Of a stretch of DNA of 47,055 bases, positions 25,403-33,071 are shown in pieces. The translations under genes were made by a program, and so were the position numbers. A model generated the notes under the pieces. That model was not told the origin of the DNA and ran no database searches. It was given only the letters and a program-made list of their open reading frames with translations. The first letter of the stretch is position 1, and each line of letters opens with the position of its first letter. The stretch is from Alcanivorax sp. UBA4485. GTDB lineage: Bacteria > Pseudomonadota > Gammaproteobacteria > Pseudomonadales > Alcanivoracaceae. The stretch lies in NCBI GenBank assembly GCA_002389055.1, contig DGNT01000216.1:1-47055 (forward strand), read 5' to 3'.

Positions 25403-26302
25403 ATGGACAAACTCAAAGCCATGAGCACCTTCGTCGCCATCGTCGACCAGGGCAGCCTCTCCGCCGCCGGCGACAAGCTCGACCGCTCCCCCGCCGCCAT
25501 CGTCCGCACCCTGGCCGGCCTGGAACGCCACCTGGGCGTGCGCCTGCTCAACCGCAGCACCCGCCGCCTCGCCCTCACCGACGAAGGCCGCGACTACCTG
25601 CAACACTGCCGCCAGATCCTCGCCGACATCCACGGCGCCGAAGCCCGCCTGGACAGCCGCCGCACCGAACCCGCCGGCACCCTGTCGATTACCGCGCCGG
25701 TGATGTTCCGCCACCTGCACCTCACGCCCCTGCTCAACCAGTGGCTCAAGCAACACCCGCAAATGCGCGCCGACCTCACCCTGCTCGACCGCGTCACCGA
25801 CCTGCTCGAAGAAGGCTTCGACCTCGCCCTGCGCATCGGCCACCTGGCCGACAGCACCCTCATCGCCCGCCCCCTCGGCCACACCGGCTACGTGCTCTGC
25901 GCCAGCCCCGAACTCCTCGAACAACGGGGCCGCCCCAACCACCCCCAGGACCTCGCCGACTGGCCCACCGTCTGCTTCTCCCCCGCCGGCAGCACCTGGC
26001 ACTTCCAGGTCGATGGCAAACCCTGGTCACAGCGCATCGACCCGCTGATACGCGCCAACCAGATCGACACCCAACTCGCCGCCGCCCGCGACGGCCTCGG
26101 CCTGTGCCGCGTGCTCAGCTACCAGGCCCAACAGGACTTCGAGCGCGGCACCCTGGTGCCCCTGCTCAGCGACTACGACCCGCCGCCGATGCCCGTGCAG
26201 TTCGTGTTCCCGCACAGCCGGTTGCTGTCGCCGCGAGTGCGGCATTTTATGGAGGCGGCGGAGGGGCCGTTGAGGGAGAGGTTGGCGGACACACCACCCT
26301 GA
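25403..26302 (+). CDS. LysR-family transcriptional regulator
   Basis: A 299-residue LysR regulator. The HTH covers about residues 1–60: MDKLKAMSTFVAIVDQGSLS, DRSPAAIVRTLAGLE and NRSTRRLALTDEG. The substrate-binding domain follows. The ATG at 25403 gives the common family start and has GGAG 12 bases upstream; another ATG lies at 25385. Divergent from the VOC-GST operon, with AATAAA/TTTATT inverted words in the 117-base spacer. The codon choice is strongly C-ending, as in the chromosomal neighbours. Confidence 0.85.
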   Translation: MDKLKAMSTFVAIVDQGSLSAAGDKLDRSPAAIVRTLAGLERHLGVRLLNRSTRRLALTDEGRDYLQHCRQILADIHGAEARLDSRRTEPAGTLSITAPVMFRHLHLTPLLNQWLKQHPQMRADLTLLDRVTDLLEEGFDLALRIGHLADSTLIARPLGHTGYVLCASPELLEQRGRPNHPQDLADWPTVCFSPAGSTWHFQVDGKPWSQRIDPLIRANQIDTQLAAARDGLGLCRVLSYQAQQDFERGTLVPLLSDYDPPPMPVQFVFPHSRLLSPRVRHFMEAAEGPLRERLADTPP

Positions 26303-26366
26303 TTGACCGCTTACCCCTTCCCGACTAGGCTCTCTGCAAGTGGACTGGGAGTGCCCGGTCGGCGTC

Positions 26367-26395
26367 AAAGCCTCGGTGGGTGCACCGGGGCTTTT
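26367..26395 (+). terminator. Terminator-like hairpin after the LysR gene
   Basis: Stem AAAGCCTCGGTG / CACCGGGGCTTT with one wobble pair and a GGTG loop, ending in TTTT. It marks the boundary between the VOC-GST-LysR cluster and the defence region. Confidence 0.6.
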
Positions 26396-26527
26396 CGCTT
26401 TCTGGTCCCCTATAACGAACCAGCAGGCAGTTAAAAGCGGCCAGCCATACCCATAACATGCCGGAAGAACTCCGAAGCGGATGAGACGGAAACAGCAACG
26501 CGACTGGCCGGTAGAGAGGCCCGATCC

Positions 26528-26863
26528 ATGAGTGAGATGATCCTTTACACCTCGGAAGACGGCCAAACCCGGCTCCATCTTCGTGTGGAAGCCAATAGCA
26601 TTTGGCTGAGCCAGCTCGAGATTGCAGATCTATTCCAAACCACTAAGCAGAATATCTCTCTTCACGCGAGAAACATCTTTGAAGACAAGGAGTTAGACCC
26701 CGAGGCAACTGTCAAGGAATCCTTGACAGTTCAGTCAGAAGGCACACGTCAGGTCAAACGGCGCATCAGCCACTACAACCTGGACCTGATCCTGGCCATC
26801 GGCTATCGCGTGCGCTCGCCACGGGGCACCCAGTTCCGGCAGTGGGCGGCGGTTCAGGTTTGA
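26528..26863 (+). pseudogene. Truncated RhuM-family gene (5' third only)
   Basis: An open frame of 111 residues matching the N-terminal part of RhuM-family proteins, which are usually around 330 residues: ILYTSEDGQTRLHLRVE, WLSQLEIADLFQTTKQNIS, SHYNLDLILAIGYRVRSPRG. Homology stops at TQFRQWA, where the family normally continues with a long helical region. The frame then ends within a few codons against the end of the convergent regulator gene. The 3' two thirds have been deleted. RhuM genes are common in phage-derived and defence-rich islands. A start ATG with GAGAGG upstream remains, so a short peptide could still be made. Confidence 0.75.
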
Positions 26864-27516
26864 GCTGGCCGGTGCGAGCCAGATTCCCCAGAGGATCGGA
26901 AGTCATCGGGTAAGCGTCCTTGCAACAATATGGTGTCTCCCGAAAGCACCTTGCGCAGGAACGGGTTGCCGTCCCGCAGCCGCTGTTCGAACTCCGCGTT
27001 GGTGTACAACGTCGGGTTGATCGGCCGCCCCAAGGTGCTCTCCACATCGGCCAGCATCCCGTAGGCCGATTCAAGAGTCAGGGTATCGGACACCAGCAGC
27101 AGGTCAATATCGCTCGCCGCCGTAGCCCCGCCCTTCGCCACGGAGCAGTAGACCAGCGCCAGATCAATGACATCGCGGGACGCCTCAAGCGCCTCCCGCA
27201 AAGGCGCCACCAGCCCCACGGTCTTGCGGATCAGCCCCACCAGCTCGGCGTAGACAGGCGATTCCGGGTTGGCCTGGTAGTGCTTTTGGTTGCCCACCCA
27301 AAACACTCGCACCAGCCCGCTATCGGCCAGCTTCTTCAGCTCCCGCTGCACCCCGCCGGAGCCCATGCCCAGCAAATTGATCACCTCGGCCCCGAAGAAG
27401 CTCCGCTCCGGCTGGCCGAACAGCAGCCCCAGCACCCGCTGCTGGGTGCTGGAGAATAAGGCGTCAGCCAGGGAGAGGCGGTCGGGGTTAGTTTCGATGT
27501 CGCGACTTATACCCAT
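26854..27516 (-). CDS. Winged-helix regulator fused to a MNT-type nucleotidyltransferase domain
   Basis: A 220-residue fusion. Residues about 15–85 form a winged helix (STQQRVLGLLFGQPERSFFG, GSGGVQRELKKLADSGLV). Residues about 115–200 form a minimal nucleotidyltransferase domain with SDIDLLLVSD (Asp 136/138). The usual GS in the motif is altered: YCSVAKG, with Cys 124 where Gly is standard. This family is thought to be DNA-binding; nucleotidyltransferase activity would need checking. No HEPN/HepT partner is adjacent, so it is an orphan. ATG 27516 lies inside the first operator-like palindrome. The gene ends against the truncated rhuM. Confidence 0.75.
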   Translation of the reverse strand: MGISRDIETNPDRLSLADALFSSTQQRVLGLLFGQPERSFFGAEVINLLGMGSGGVQRELKKLADSGLVRVFWVGNQKHYQANPESPVYAELVGLIRKTVGLVAPLREALEASRDVIDLALVYCSVAKGGATAASDIDLLLVSDTLTLESAYGMLADVESTLGRPINPTLYTNAEFEQRLRDGNPFLRKVLSGDTILLQGRLPDDFRSSGESGSHRPAQT

Positions 27517-27594
27517 AATGGGCAACTATAAACCCAATATGAGTATTTTCATATTGGAAAACCCATCTTGAGCTCTCAAACCCCCGAAATGGGT
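27511..27594. promoter_or_regulatory. Operator array of ACCCAT/ATGGGT half-sites upstream of the winged-helix–MNT gene
   Basis: Three nested or adjacent inverted repeats: CCCAT-A-ATGGG (27512–27522), CCAATATG-N8-CATATTGG (27534–27557), and ACCCAT…ATGGGT (27561–27566 / 27589–27594). The gene's start codon lies in the first. A related word TATAAACCCA(A/T) occurs at 27527 and again at 27846. The most likely reader is the winged-helix protein encoded downstream. Confidence 0.6.
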
Positions 27595-27656
27595 ATGCAA
27601 TCTGGAGCAGCGCTCAAACGCCTTCCCGCTCACTCCAAGGGCGAATAGCCATCAGC

Positions 27657-27842
27657 TCACGCTCCGGTCGCGGGTGCAGTACCGGCGCTGCTCGCGGCGG
27701 AACGCGGTGCACCACCCGCACCAGCCAGCTCTCCGCGCCCAACGCACGGCGGCCCCGCTGGAGACACCATGGCCATCAGCCAGTACAGGGAGATGACCGC
27801 ACCGGCAGGCCATTGCTGGAGGAGCTGGTTTACATTTTTCAC
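27657..27842 (-). pseudogene. Decayed AbiEi-like antitoxin N-terminal fragment
   Basis: The minus strand begins with KNVNQLLQQWPAGAVIS and then a WLM motif, like the N-terminal winged helix of AbiEi-type (type IV) antitoxin/regulators (NQLL..WP.G.V…WL). The reading frame then shifts: HGVSSGAAVRW appears in the next frame and ESWLVRV in the third. The sequence therefore looks like a once-continuous HG.S…ESGWLVRVG segment with at least two frameshifts. The upstream TATAAACCCAT resembles the operator of the neighbouring regulator. No intact toxin partner is present. Identification rests on weak similarity. Confidence 0.35.
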
Positions 27843-27856
27843 TGATATAAACCCAT

Positions 27857-28088
27857 GAAGAACATATCAGGCCATAAATTCAAGCTACCTACGCAGCAAC
27901 CAGGGAAGTCATAGGACGGCCAGATATGCGCCGGCTGCGCAACATGCCGACCTGGCAATCCCATTGCACCCAATCTGAAATTGGTAGTATGCGCTCACAT
28001 ACCCCGGAACAGGCATCGTTGATGGTTTCATTAGTACATCGTAAAGGGCAGGTGACAGCATAAGCCGTCGGAAATCTGGCATCTTACC
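27857..28088. other. Intergenic stretch before the methyltransferase promoter
   Basis: About 230 bases of mixed composition with no coding signal, repeat or RNA gene that I can support. It marks the transition from GC-rich to AT-richer sequence. Confidence 0.4.
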
Positions 28089-28117
28089 TTGTCTTTACTG
28101 GGGTGCGCAGCTAAGCT
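28089..28117 (+). promoter_or_regulatory. Candidate promoter of the C5-methyltransferase gene
   Basis: TTGTCT (28089–28094) and TAAGCT (28112–28117) with a 17-base spacer, about 40 bases before the GTG start. Confidence 0.4.
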
Positions 28118-28159
28118 CGCTGCTACATTTCCTGCAGCAGTTTCAGAAAAGGAAACCCC

Positions 28160-29380
28160 GTGAAATCGTCTCCGCTTCCACTGACTATGATTGATCTTTT
28201 TGCCGGCGCCGGCGGTCTCTCAGAAGGGCTTAGTCAGGCGGGTTTTAGATCTCTATACGCAAACGAAGTCGTTCCGCGATATGCGGAAACTTACGCGCTG
28301 AATCATCCTGAAACTCTTATCGAGCGTGGCGACATTCGGGCCGTTGACGCGTCCCTAGTCCGTAAAAAGCTGGGCTTGCGCAAAGGTCAACTTGATCTGA
28401 TAGCTGGGGGGCCACCGTGCCAGGGCTTCTCTATTAACGCCCCCAAACGATCTTCAGATGATGAGCGAAACAGCCTAGTTCACGACTACCTGCGTTTTGT
28501 CGATGAGTTTCAGCCGAGAGCGGTAATTATAGAAAATGTCCCGGGCCTCGTATCTTTCGAGAACGGCGCGACTCTTCAATCCATCTTGACCGTTCTAGGC
28601 CAACATGGATACGAATCTGACGTTAAAATATTGTATGCCCCGCATTTTGGTGTCCCGCAAACACGCTGGCGCACAATCATTATTGGACTTAGAGATCACG
28701 AGATAACTGAAAAGGTGTTTCCTGACCCCGTACGAGAAGCCCCAGTTCGGGTGAATTTCACGTCCAATTTTGCGGGTAGAAACATCGTCGCGATACCGAA
28801 AAGCATGGAATTGCCATCTTTTGTAACGGTTAAAGACGCTCTGGACGATCTCCCTGTATTGGAAAACGGTGAAGCCGGCACTCCTGAGAAGAGCTATAGA
28901 TCTGAACCTCAGAATGACTTCCAGAAGATTTTACGCGCAGGATCAGCTTCCGTTGTGAACCATGAATCCGCTCGCCTAGGTGCCATCAACATAAAGAGAA
29001 TGAAGCATATACCAGCCGGTGGAAACTGGACGGACATACCAGAGAACCTTCTTCCGAAAGGCATGAAGCGAGCCCGCAAATCTGATCATACAAAGCGTTA
29101 CGGCAGAGTACATCCGGACGGTCTTGCATCAACCATACTGACGAAATGCGACCCACATTGGGGTGCCTACTTTCACTACAGCCAAGATCGCACCTTCACG
29201 GTAAGAGAGGCCGCAAGAATTCAAACGTTCCCAGATCGTTTTCATTTCACCGGCTCAAAAGTGGAACAGTACGAGCAAGTTGGTAACGCAGTGCCACCGT
29301 TATTGGCCACTGCCATTGGGCAATCTCTGGTGAAAGTGCTCGAAACGAAAATTTCCTCCAATAAAAAGAAAGCAAAATAA
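28160..29380 (+). CDS. DNA (cytosine-5)-methyltransferase of a type II R-M system
   Basis: A 406-residue m5C methyltransferase, the protective half of the R-M pair. Motif I DLFAGAGG (12–19), motif IV with the catalytic Cys GGPPCQGFS (83–91, Cys 87), motif VI IIENVPG (124–129), motif VIII QTRWR (167–171), and motif X GNAVPP (375–380) are all intact and in canonical order. The target-recognition region between VIII and IX is of ordinary length. GTG start with AAAAGGAAA upstream. The endonuclease follows after 9 bases. Base composition is clearly more AT-rich than the paa genes, a sign of transfer. The recognition sequence cannot be read from the sequence. Confidence 0.93.
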   Translation: MKSSPLPLTMIDLFAGAGGLSEGLSQAGFRSLYANEVVPRYAETYALNHPETLIERGDIRAVDASLVRKKLGLRKGQLDLIAGGPPCQGFSINAPKRSSDDERNSLVHDYLRFVDEFQPRAVIIENVPGLVSFENGATLQSILTVLGQHGYESDVKILYAPHFGVPQTRWRTIIIGLRDHEITEKVFPDPVREAPVRVNFTSNFAGRNIVAIPKSMELPSFVTVKDALDDLPVLENGEAGTPEKSYRSEPQNDFQKILRAGSASVVNHESARLGAINIKRMKHIPAGGNWTDIPENLLPKGMKRARKSDHTKRYGRVHPDGLASTILTKCDPHWGAYFHYSQDRTFTVREAARIQTFPDRFHFTGSKVEQYEQVGNAVPPLLATAIGQSLVKVLETKISSNKKKAK

Positions 29381-29389
29381 GAGATTTTA

Positions 29390-30295
29390 ATGGCTTCTAC
29401 TATTTGGGAATTCTTTGGCTATAGATCTGAAGATTTTTCCCCAATCGCCTTAAAAAGTGCAGCAGACGGTCACTGCCCTTACATTGACGCACCCTGCCAA
29501 AAACGCTTTCGAGATAACGTTGTTTCTGGTGTTTGCACGTTGCAGCAGAAGTCTGGCGCACGAGTAATATGTTGCCCAATTCGACTTTACGCAGATGGCC
29601 ATGACATCTTGAACCAAGTCGCAGAAAAGGCTTTTGGCAGTAAGTATCGACTCGTCTCTGGGGCAGAGGCCGCCAATCATGCTCGTACTCATAAAGAGGC
29701 GGTGATTGCCGTTTTTGGACGCGGATGGGGTGGCGAATTGCGCCTACCTCAGAAATCCGGCAGAGGAGGGTATTTTGTAGATTGGGTGCTGGCTCTAATT
29801 AATGAGGATGGCGATCTCATAGAGTTTACTGCTGTTGAGGTTCAGACCATTGACACAACTAACTCCTATCGAAATGGCTATGAGGCCCTCCTAGAAGATA
29901 GAGAGATAATAGACACAAAAGCTGGACTCAACTGGGAAAATGTTAACAAAAGGATTCTGCCCCAGTTGATCTACAAAGGCCAAGTTTTGCAGAGAGAAGA
30001 GCTATGCAAAAAGGGCTTGTTCTTTGTTTGTCCGCAACCCGTGTATGCAAGAATTATGGAACGGTTGGGCGGAGAAGGCGGCTTGATCAAGTACGCTCTC
30101 CAGCCGGCATCTATAACTTTTATGGCTTACGAGCATAAATATAAGCCGCACGAGGATGCTGAAACAGTGCCACTAGTCAATAGCATCACGCATTCAACTA
30201 CTGTTTATAAGGTGCAGGAAGCCTTCAACAATGTAACGCTTCCCGATGAGAATGTTTACAAAAAGGCAATCCTGAAAGCGCTGAATAAGCACTAG
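29390..30295 (+). CDS. NotI-family type II restriction endonuclease
   Basis: A 301-residue endonuclease resembling NotI. The N-terminal region has the family pattern WEFFGYR, then four metal-site cysteines: Cys 29 (HCPY), Cys 36, Cys 49 (SGVCT), and Cys 61 or 62 (VICCP). In NotI these hold an iron atom. The catalytic PD-(D/E)xK variant is present as GGELRLP, FVDWVLAL (Asp 131) and VEVQTIDTTNSY (Glu 150, Gln 152), the same E-x-Q arrangement as NotI. It is about 80 residues shorter than NotI. Co-transcribed with the m5C methyltransferase, which should protect the same site. Recognition site unknown; NotI itself cuts an 8-base site. Confidence 0.88.
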   Translation: MASTIWEFFGYRSEDFSPIALKSAADGHCPYIDAPCQKRFRDNVVSGVCTLQQKSGARVICCPIRLYADGHDILNQVAEKAFGSKYRLVSGAEAANHARTHKEAVIAVFGRGWGGELRLPQKSGRGGYFVDWVLALINEDGDLIEFTAVEVQTIDTTNSYRNGYEALLEDREIIDTKAGLNWENVNKRILPQLIYKGQVLQREELCKKGLFFVCPQPVYARIMERLGGEGGLIKYALQPASITFMAYEHKYKPHEDAETVPLVNSITHSTTVYKVQEAFNNVTLPDENVYKKAILKALNKH

Positions 30296-30460
30296 TCCGC
30301 CCCCAGGCCAACGTACTCAACTAGAACTGTAGGCGCTTCATACTAAACCTGAAGCAACCTGGTTATCCGTTACCGATAGCTCTACAGCCATGTAGACCTA
30401 GAGAGCAAGCATACGATGCCGTCCGCCGCTCGGCAAAGCGGCGAACGCAACGATATGCCG
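30296..30460. other. Short intergenic stretch after the endonuclease
   Basis: Contains two small hairpins, GCTTCA…TGAAGC (30335–30355) and GCCGCT…AGCGGC near 30426–30443. Neither has a T-run. They may be weak terminators for the endonuclease (plus) and symE (minus). Confidence 0.3.
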
Positions 30461-30754
30461 TCAAACCCCGGTAGTATCAGAAGCCGCAGATATGATAAGG
30501 CGGCCCCGCCTGACCTCCACCTGCAGGGACGTGCCGACGTCAAAGCCGGCTTCCGCAAGCCAATAGCCTTTAACATGCACCCAGGGCACGGGTGGCCTGG
30601 GTTGCTTGAGGCGATGGACGCGGACGGGATCGAAGGATTGGTAATATTGCCCGGGATGCACTTTAAGGTGCCGGGTGTAGGGAAAATCGCGATTGGATTT
30701 GCGGGTTTCGCTTTTACCCACGCGGGCGCGTGGCTTATGATTGCGCTCAGCCAT
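30461..30754 (-). CDS. SymE-like toxin of a type I toxin–antitoxin system
   Basis: A 97-residue small basic protein. The C-terminal core PWVHVKGYWLAEAGFDVG followed by LQVEVRRGRLIISAA (residues about 57–90) matches the SymE toxin, an AbrB-like fold protein that condenses DNA and is normally held off by the antisense RNA SymR. The ATG follows AGGAGT. In E. coli symE lies next to restriction genes. Here it lies between the R-M pair (plus strand) and the Hachiman genes (minus strand). The antisense RNA would be on the plus strand over the 5' end. The overlapping plus-strand frame at 30416–30895 is a shadow. Confidence 0.75.
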   Translation of the reverse strand: MAERNHKPRARVGKSETRKSNRDFPYTRHLKVHPGQYYQSFDPVRVHRLKQPRPPVPWVHVKGYWLAEAGFDVGTSLQVEVRRGRLIISAASDTTGV

Positions 30755-30786
30755 GATGGACTCCTACTCAGTCTGTTGTGGTTAGC

Positions 30787-30816
30787 TGCCTTCGGGTGTT
30801 GCCGCACCCGGAGGCA
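30787..30816. ncRNA. Hairpin upstream of symE, possible SymR-like antisense RNA or 5'-UTR element
   Basis: A 12-base stem TGCCTTCGGGTG / CACCCGGAGGCA with one G·U position and a 6-base loop, 33 bases before the symE start. No T-run follows on either strand, so a simple terminator is unlikely. It is placed where a symR-type antisense RNA (plus strand) or a translation-blocking leader would be. The RNA itself is not demonstrated. Confidence 0.35.
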
Positions 30817-30854
30817 GTGCTTCCACTCTATCCAATATAAAAATAAAACTCAAT

Positions 30855-33068
30855 TTAAAGATATCGAGCCAATACACGGCCTTCGACGGGCTTGAGAGCC
30901 CTTTTAATTGAAGTCATGTTAGCGTTAGCGACCGCTCTTATGTCTTGAAAATCACCACAGTCTTTGAAAAAGACCGATATTTTCTTTATTAGCTCATTTG
31001 GTACTCCAGCATCCTTGAGAAGAATCTCATGGCTTTCCGTAGTCCCATACTCAAGCTTAGCTACAAGCGCCGAAGCATCAATGGCCTTATACCCTTTCTC
31101 AGCGGCAACAAAATTGTACAGTTCTTCGAAACACTTTAGGTACTTAGGCCAGACAAACTCAAAATATTTAGATATCAATTCAAAAGCGAATCTTATTCTG
31201 GAATTAGTGTGGGGCCTAACATACTTCGCTGTGTCACTTTCAAACAATCCTTTAAAGCCAGGAGAGTAATATACATAAAACTTTGTCAAATTTATTAATA
31301 TATTTTTCCCTGTTTCATTATCGAAGTTGCGCCCCTTGTCTGAATCGCTAAACAAAAACTCATATATAGTTGATAGGATAATCTGCAATATTTCTTTATC
31401 TGGAATCAAACGATCATAATAACATTCATCGAGAAAAAGCTTAGAACGCAAATGCTGAATGAGCTTTTTTTGCCCTTCAATACTAACGAATCTATTTTTC
31501 TTTATTAAACCCAAAGGTATCATCAGCCTTTCGAGCTCACCCTTTATATCAAATAGCTTCCTGGATGATGATGGCGACAAATCCAATTCATCGACTTGAA
31601 TAAGAGTCTCAGGGGATGGCGAATTTGAGTCAAAATTTTCGATCTCAACAACCACCTCAGCATCATCCGATTCCTGCTCTTCCAGATAAAAAATTCTGCC
31701 CACGAAATGCTGCATGAATCGCCCAGCCCTTCCCTCTATGTTTTTTCTATCCAAAACACCTAACATAGATCCAGAGCCAATCTTTTTGTCATAAAGAACA
31801 ACATTTTTCGCCGCCGAGTTAACACCCTCAGTAAGAGATGTTGTACAGAAAAGATAGTCAATGGATCCCAGACTTTTTTTGTTGAAATTATCGACCACCA
31901 AATCCTGTATGTGCCTTGGCATTGCGCCATGGTGAAATGCGGCCCCTTTTTTCAAACATGTAAGGATACCCCAGTCGGGCGAGATCGTCTCAGAAAGGTA
32001 GTCATACAACTCTTGATCGTAGGCGGCGTCCGGCATCTCACTTGCAAATTTTATGGCCAAATCTTCTACATACTGTTTTTGATACCTATAGATCAAATAC
32101 TTTCCATCGACATTATCATTAGCGCAAAGCCTCATTAAATTTTTAAACTTTTCGCCAACAACCCTAATATTCTTGCCTTCTACAGTTTTATTGCCTCTGT
32201 TTTCCTTGCCGCCCCAAGCGTAATAATCTTTTTGAACGATTTCCAAATCATACTTTAACATCTTCACATCAAACCTTTTCACGAAATTATCGCTAAAAGC
32301 ATCGATGTAAGGACCTATAAGGTAGAAATCGCTACACATGCCAGCAAGTCGATACAGAATGTCCGCAAAAACCTGGAACCTACCATCCCTTAGCTTATAG
32401 TCTGCCTTATAGACCTCATCCATAACGAAGAAATCTATTTTGAAACCAGGGTTATCCTCTAGAAACGATGACATTCTTTCCGGCGTAAGGATGAGCAAAT
32501 ATTTCTCGCCATCTTTTATCGTTACCTTAGAAGACTTTGATATTATATATCCATCTATGTTAGTTTTTATGTCCTGATATTGCTCCGACAACAGAGAGAC
32601 CGTCGGCATAATCAGGACAATGTTTCTATACTCGTTATGTTCTACAATTTCCCTTATTATCCTTGTCTTTCCGAAAGACGTGGGGGCGCTAACGATAATT
32701 CGCCGGTTTTCCTGGAAGCTATCAAATATTTCTTTCTGCTGCCGAGTAAGTATCGTCTTGGTTAAACCGCTAGTGTACAAATTTTGAGAAAATGCGTCCT
32801 GGAAAGAAACCGCTGGGTTATAAGAAGAATCAATCATCGACAATAGATGGCCGTATAAAAAGATTCTTGATTGGCATATACAATCATGAAGCAGCTGCTG
32901 CACCATTGAATCTCTGGGCTTCAAATCGCAAACGTGGCAAATCACCGAGACAGCACGATTATATTCATAGCTGCTTCTGCTGCTTAACCCCCTGTAGGTC
33001 TCAATCAAGAGATTTTCTAGCGATTCGGTGCTCATTTCCTTTATGTTCATTTCCGCATGATTATCCAT
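30855..33068 (-). CDS. hamB: Hachiman defence helicase HamB (Ski2-like SF2)
   Basis: A 737-residue superfamily-2 helicase. Walker A is APTSFGKT (128–135), motif Ib TPER (195–198), Walker B DEVY (217–220), a Ski2-like FHHGAMP (378–384), motif V TTSLTEGVN (409–417) and motif VI EGRAGR (445–450). The start ATG lies 3 bases after the hamA stop, with GATGAGG inside the hamA end as ribosome site, so the pair is translationally coupled. Together with the DUF1837 gene it forms the two-gene Hachiman antiphage system, in which the helicase senses damaged or foreign DNA and activates the HamA nuclease. It is strongly AT-rich, unlike the flanking paa genes. Confidence 0.85.
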   Translation of the reverse strand: MDNHAEMNIKEMSTESLENLLIETYRGLSSRSSYEYNRAVSVICHVCDLKPRDSMVQQLLHDCICQSRIFLYGHLLSMIDSSYNPAVSFQDAFSQNLYTSGLTKTILTRQQKEIFDSFQENRRIIVSAPTSFGKTRIIREIVEHNEYRNIVLIMPTVSLLSEQYQDIKTNIDGYIISKSSKVTIKDGEKYLLILTPERMSSFLEDNPGFKIDFFVMDEVYKADYKLRDGRFQVFADILYRLAGMCSDFYLIGPYIDAFSDNFVKRFDVKMLKYDLEIVQKDYYAWGGKENRGNKTVEGKNIRVVGEKFKNLMRLCANDNVDGKYLIYRYQKQYVEDLAIKFASEMPDAAYDQELYDYLSETISPDWGILTCLKKGAAFHHGAMPRHIQDLVVDNFNKKSLGSIDYLFCTTSLTEGVNSAAKNVVLYDKKIGSGSMLGVLDRKNIEGRAGRFMQHFVGRIFYLEEQESDDAEVVVEIENFDSNSPSPETLIQVDELDLSPSSSRKLFDIKGELERLMIPLGLIKKNRFVSIEGQKKLIQHLRSKLFLDECYYDRLIPDKEILQIILSTIYEFLFSDSDKGRNFDNETGKNILINLTKFYVYYSPGFKGLFESDTAKYVRPHTNSRIRFAFELISKYFEFVWPKYLKCFEELYNFVAAEKGYKAIDASALVAKLEYGTTESHEILLKDAGVPNELIKKISVFFKDCGDFQDIRAVANANMTSIKRALKPVEGRVLARYL

Positions 33069-33071
33069 AAA

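Noticed and set aside
27290..27571. Plus-strand 93-residue frame across the regulator's promoter
   Set aside because: Opposite the winged-helix gene and running through its operator palindromes; no domain or ribosome site.
30416..30895. Plus-strand 159-residue frame overlapping symE and the hairpin
   Set aside because: The minus-strand frame has the SymE core and a good ribosome site; the plus-strand frame has no domain and overlaps the hamB end.
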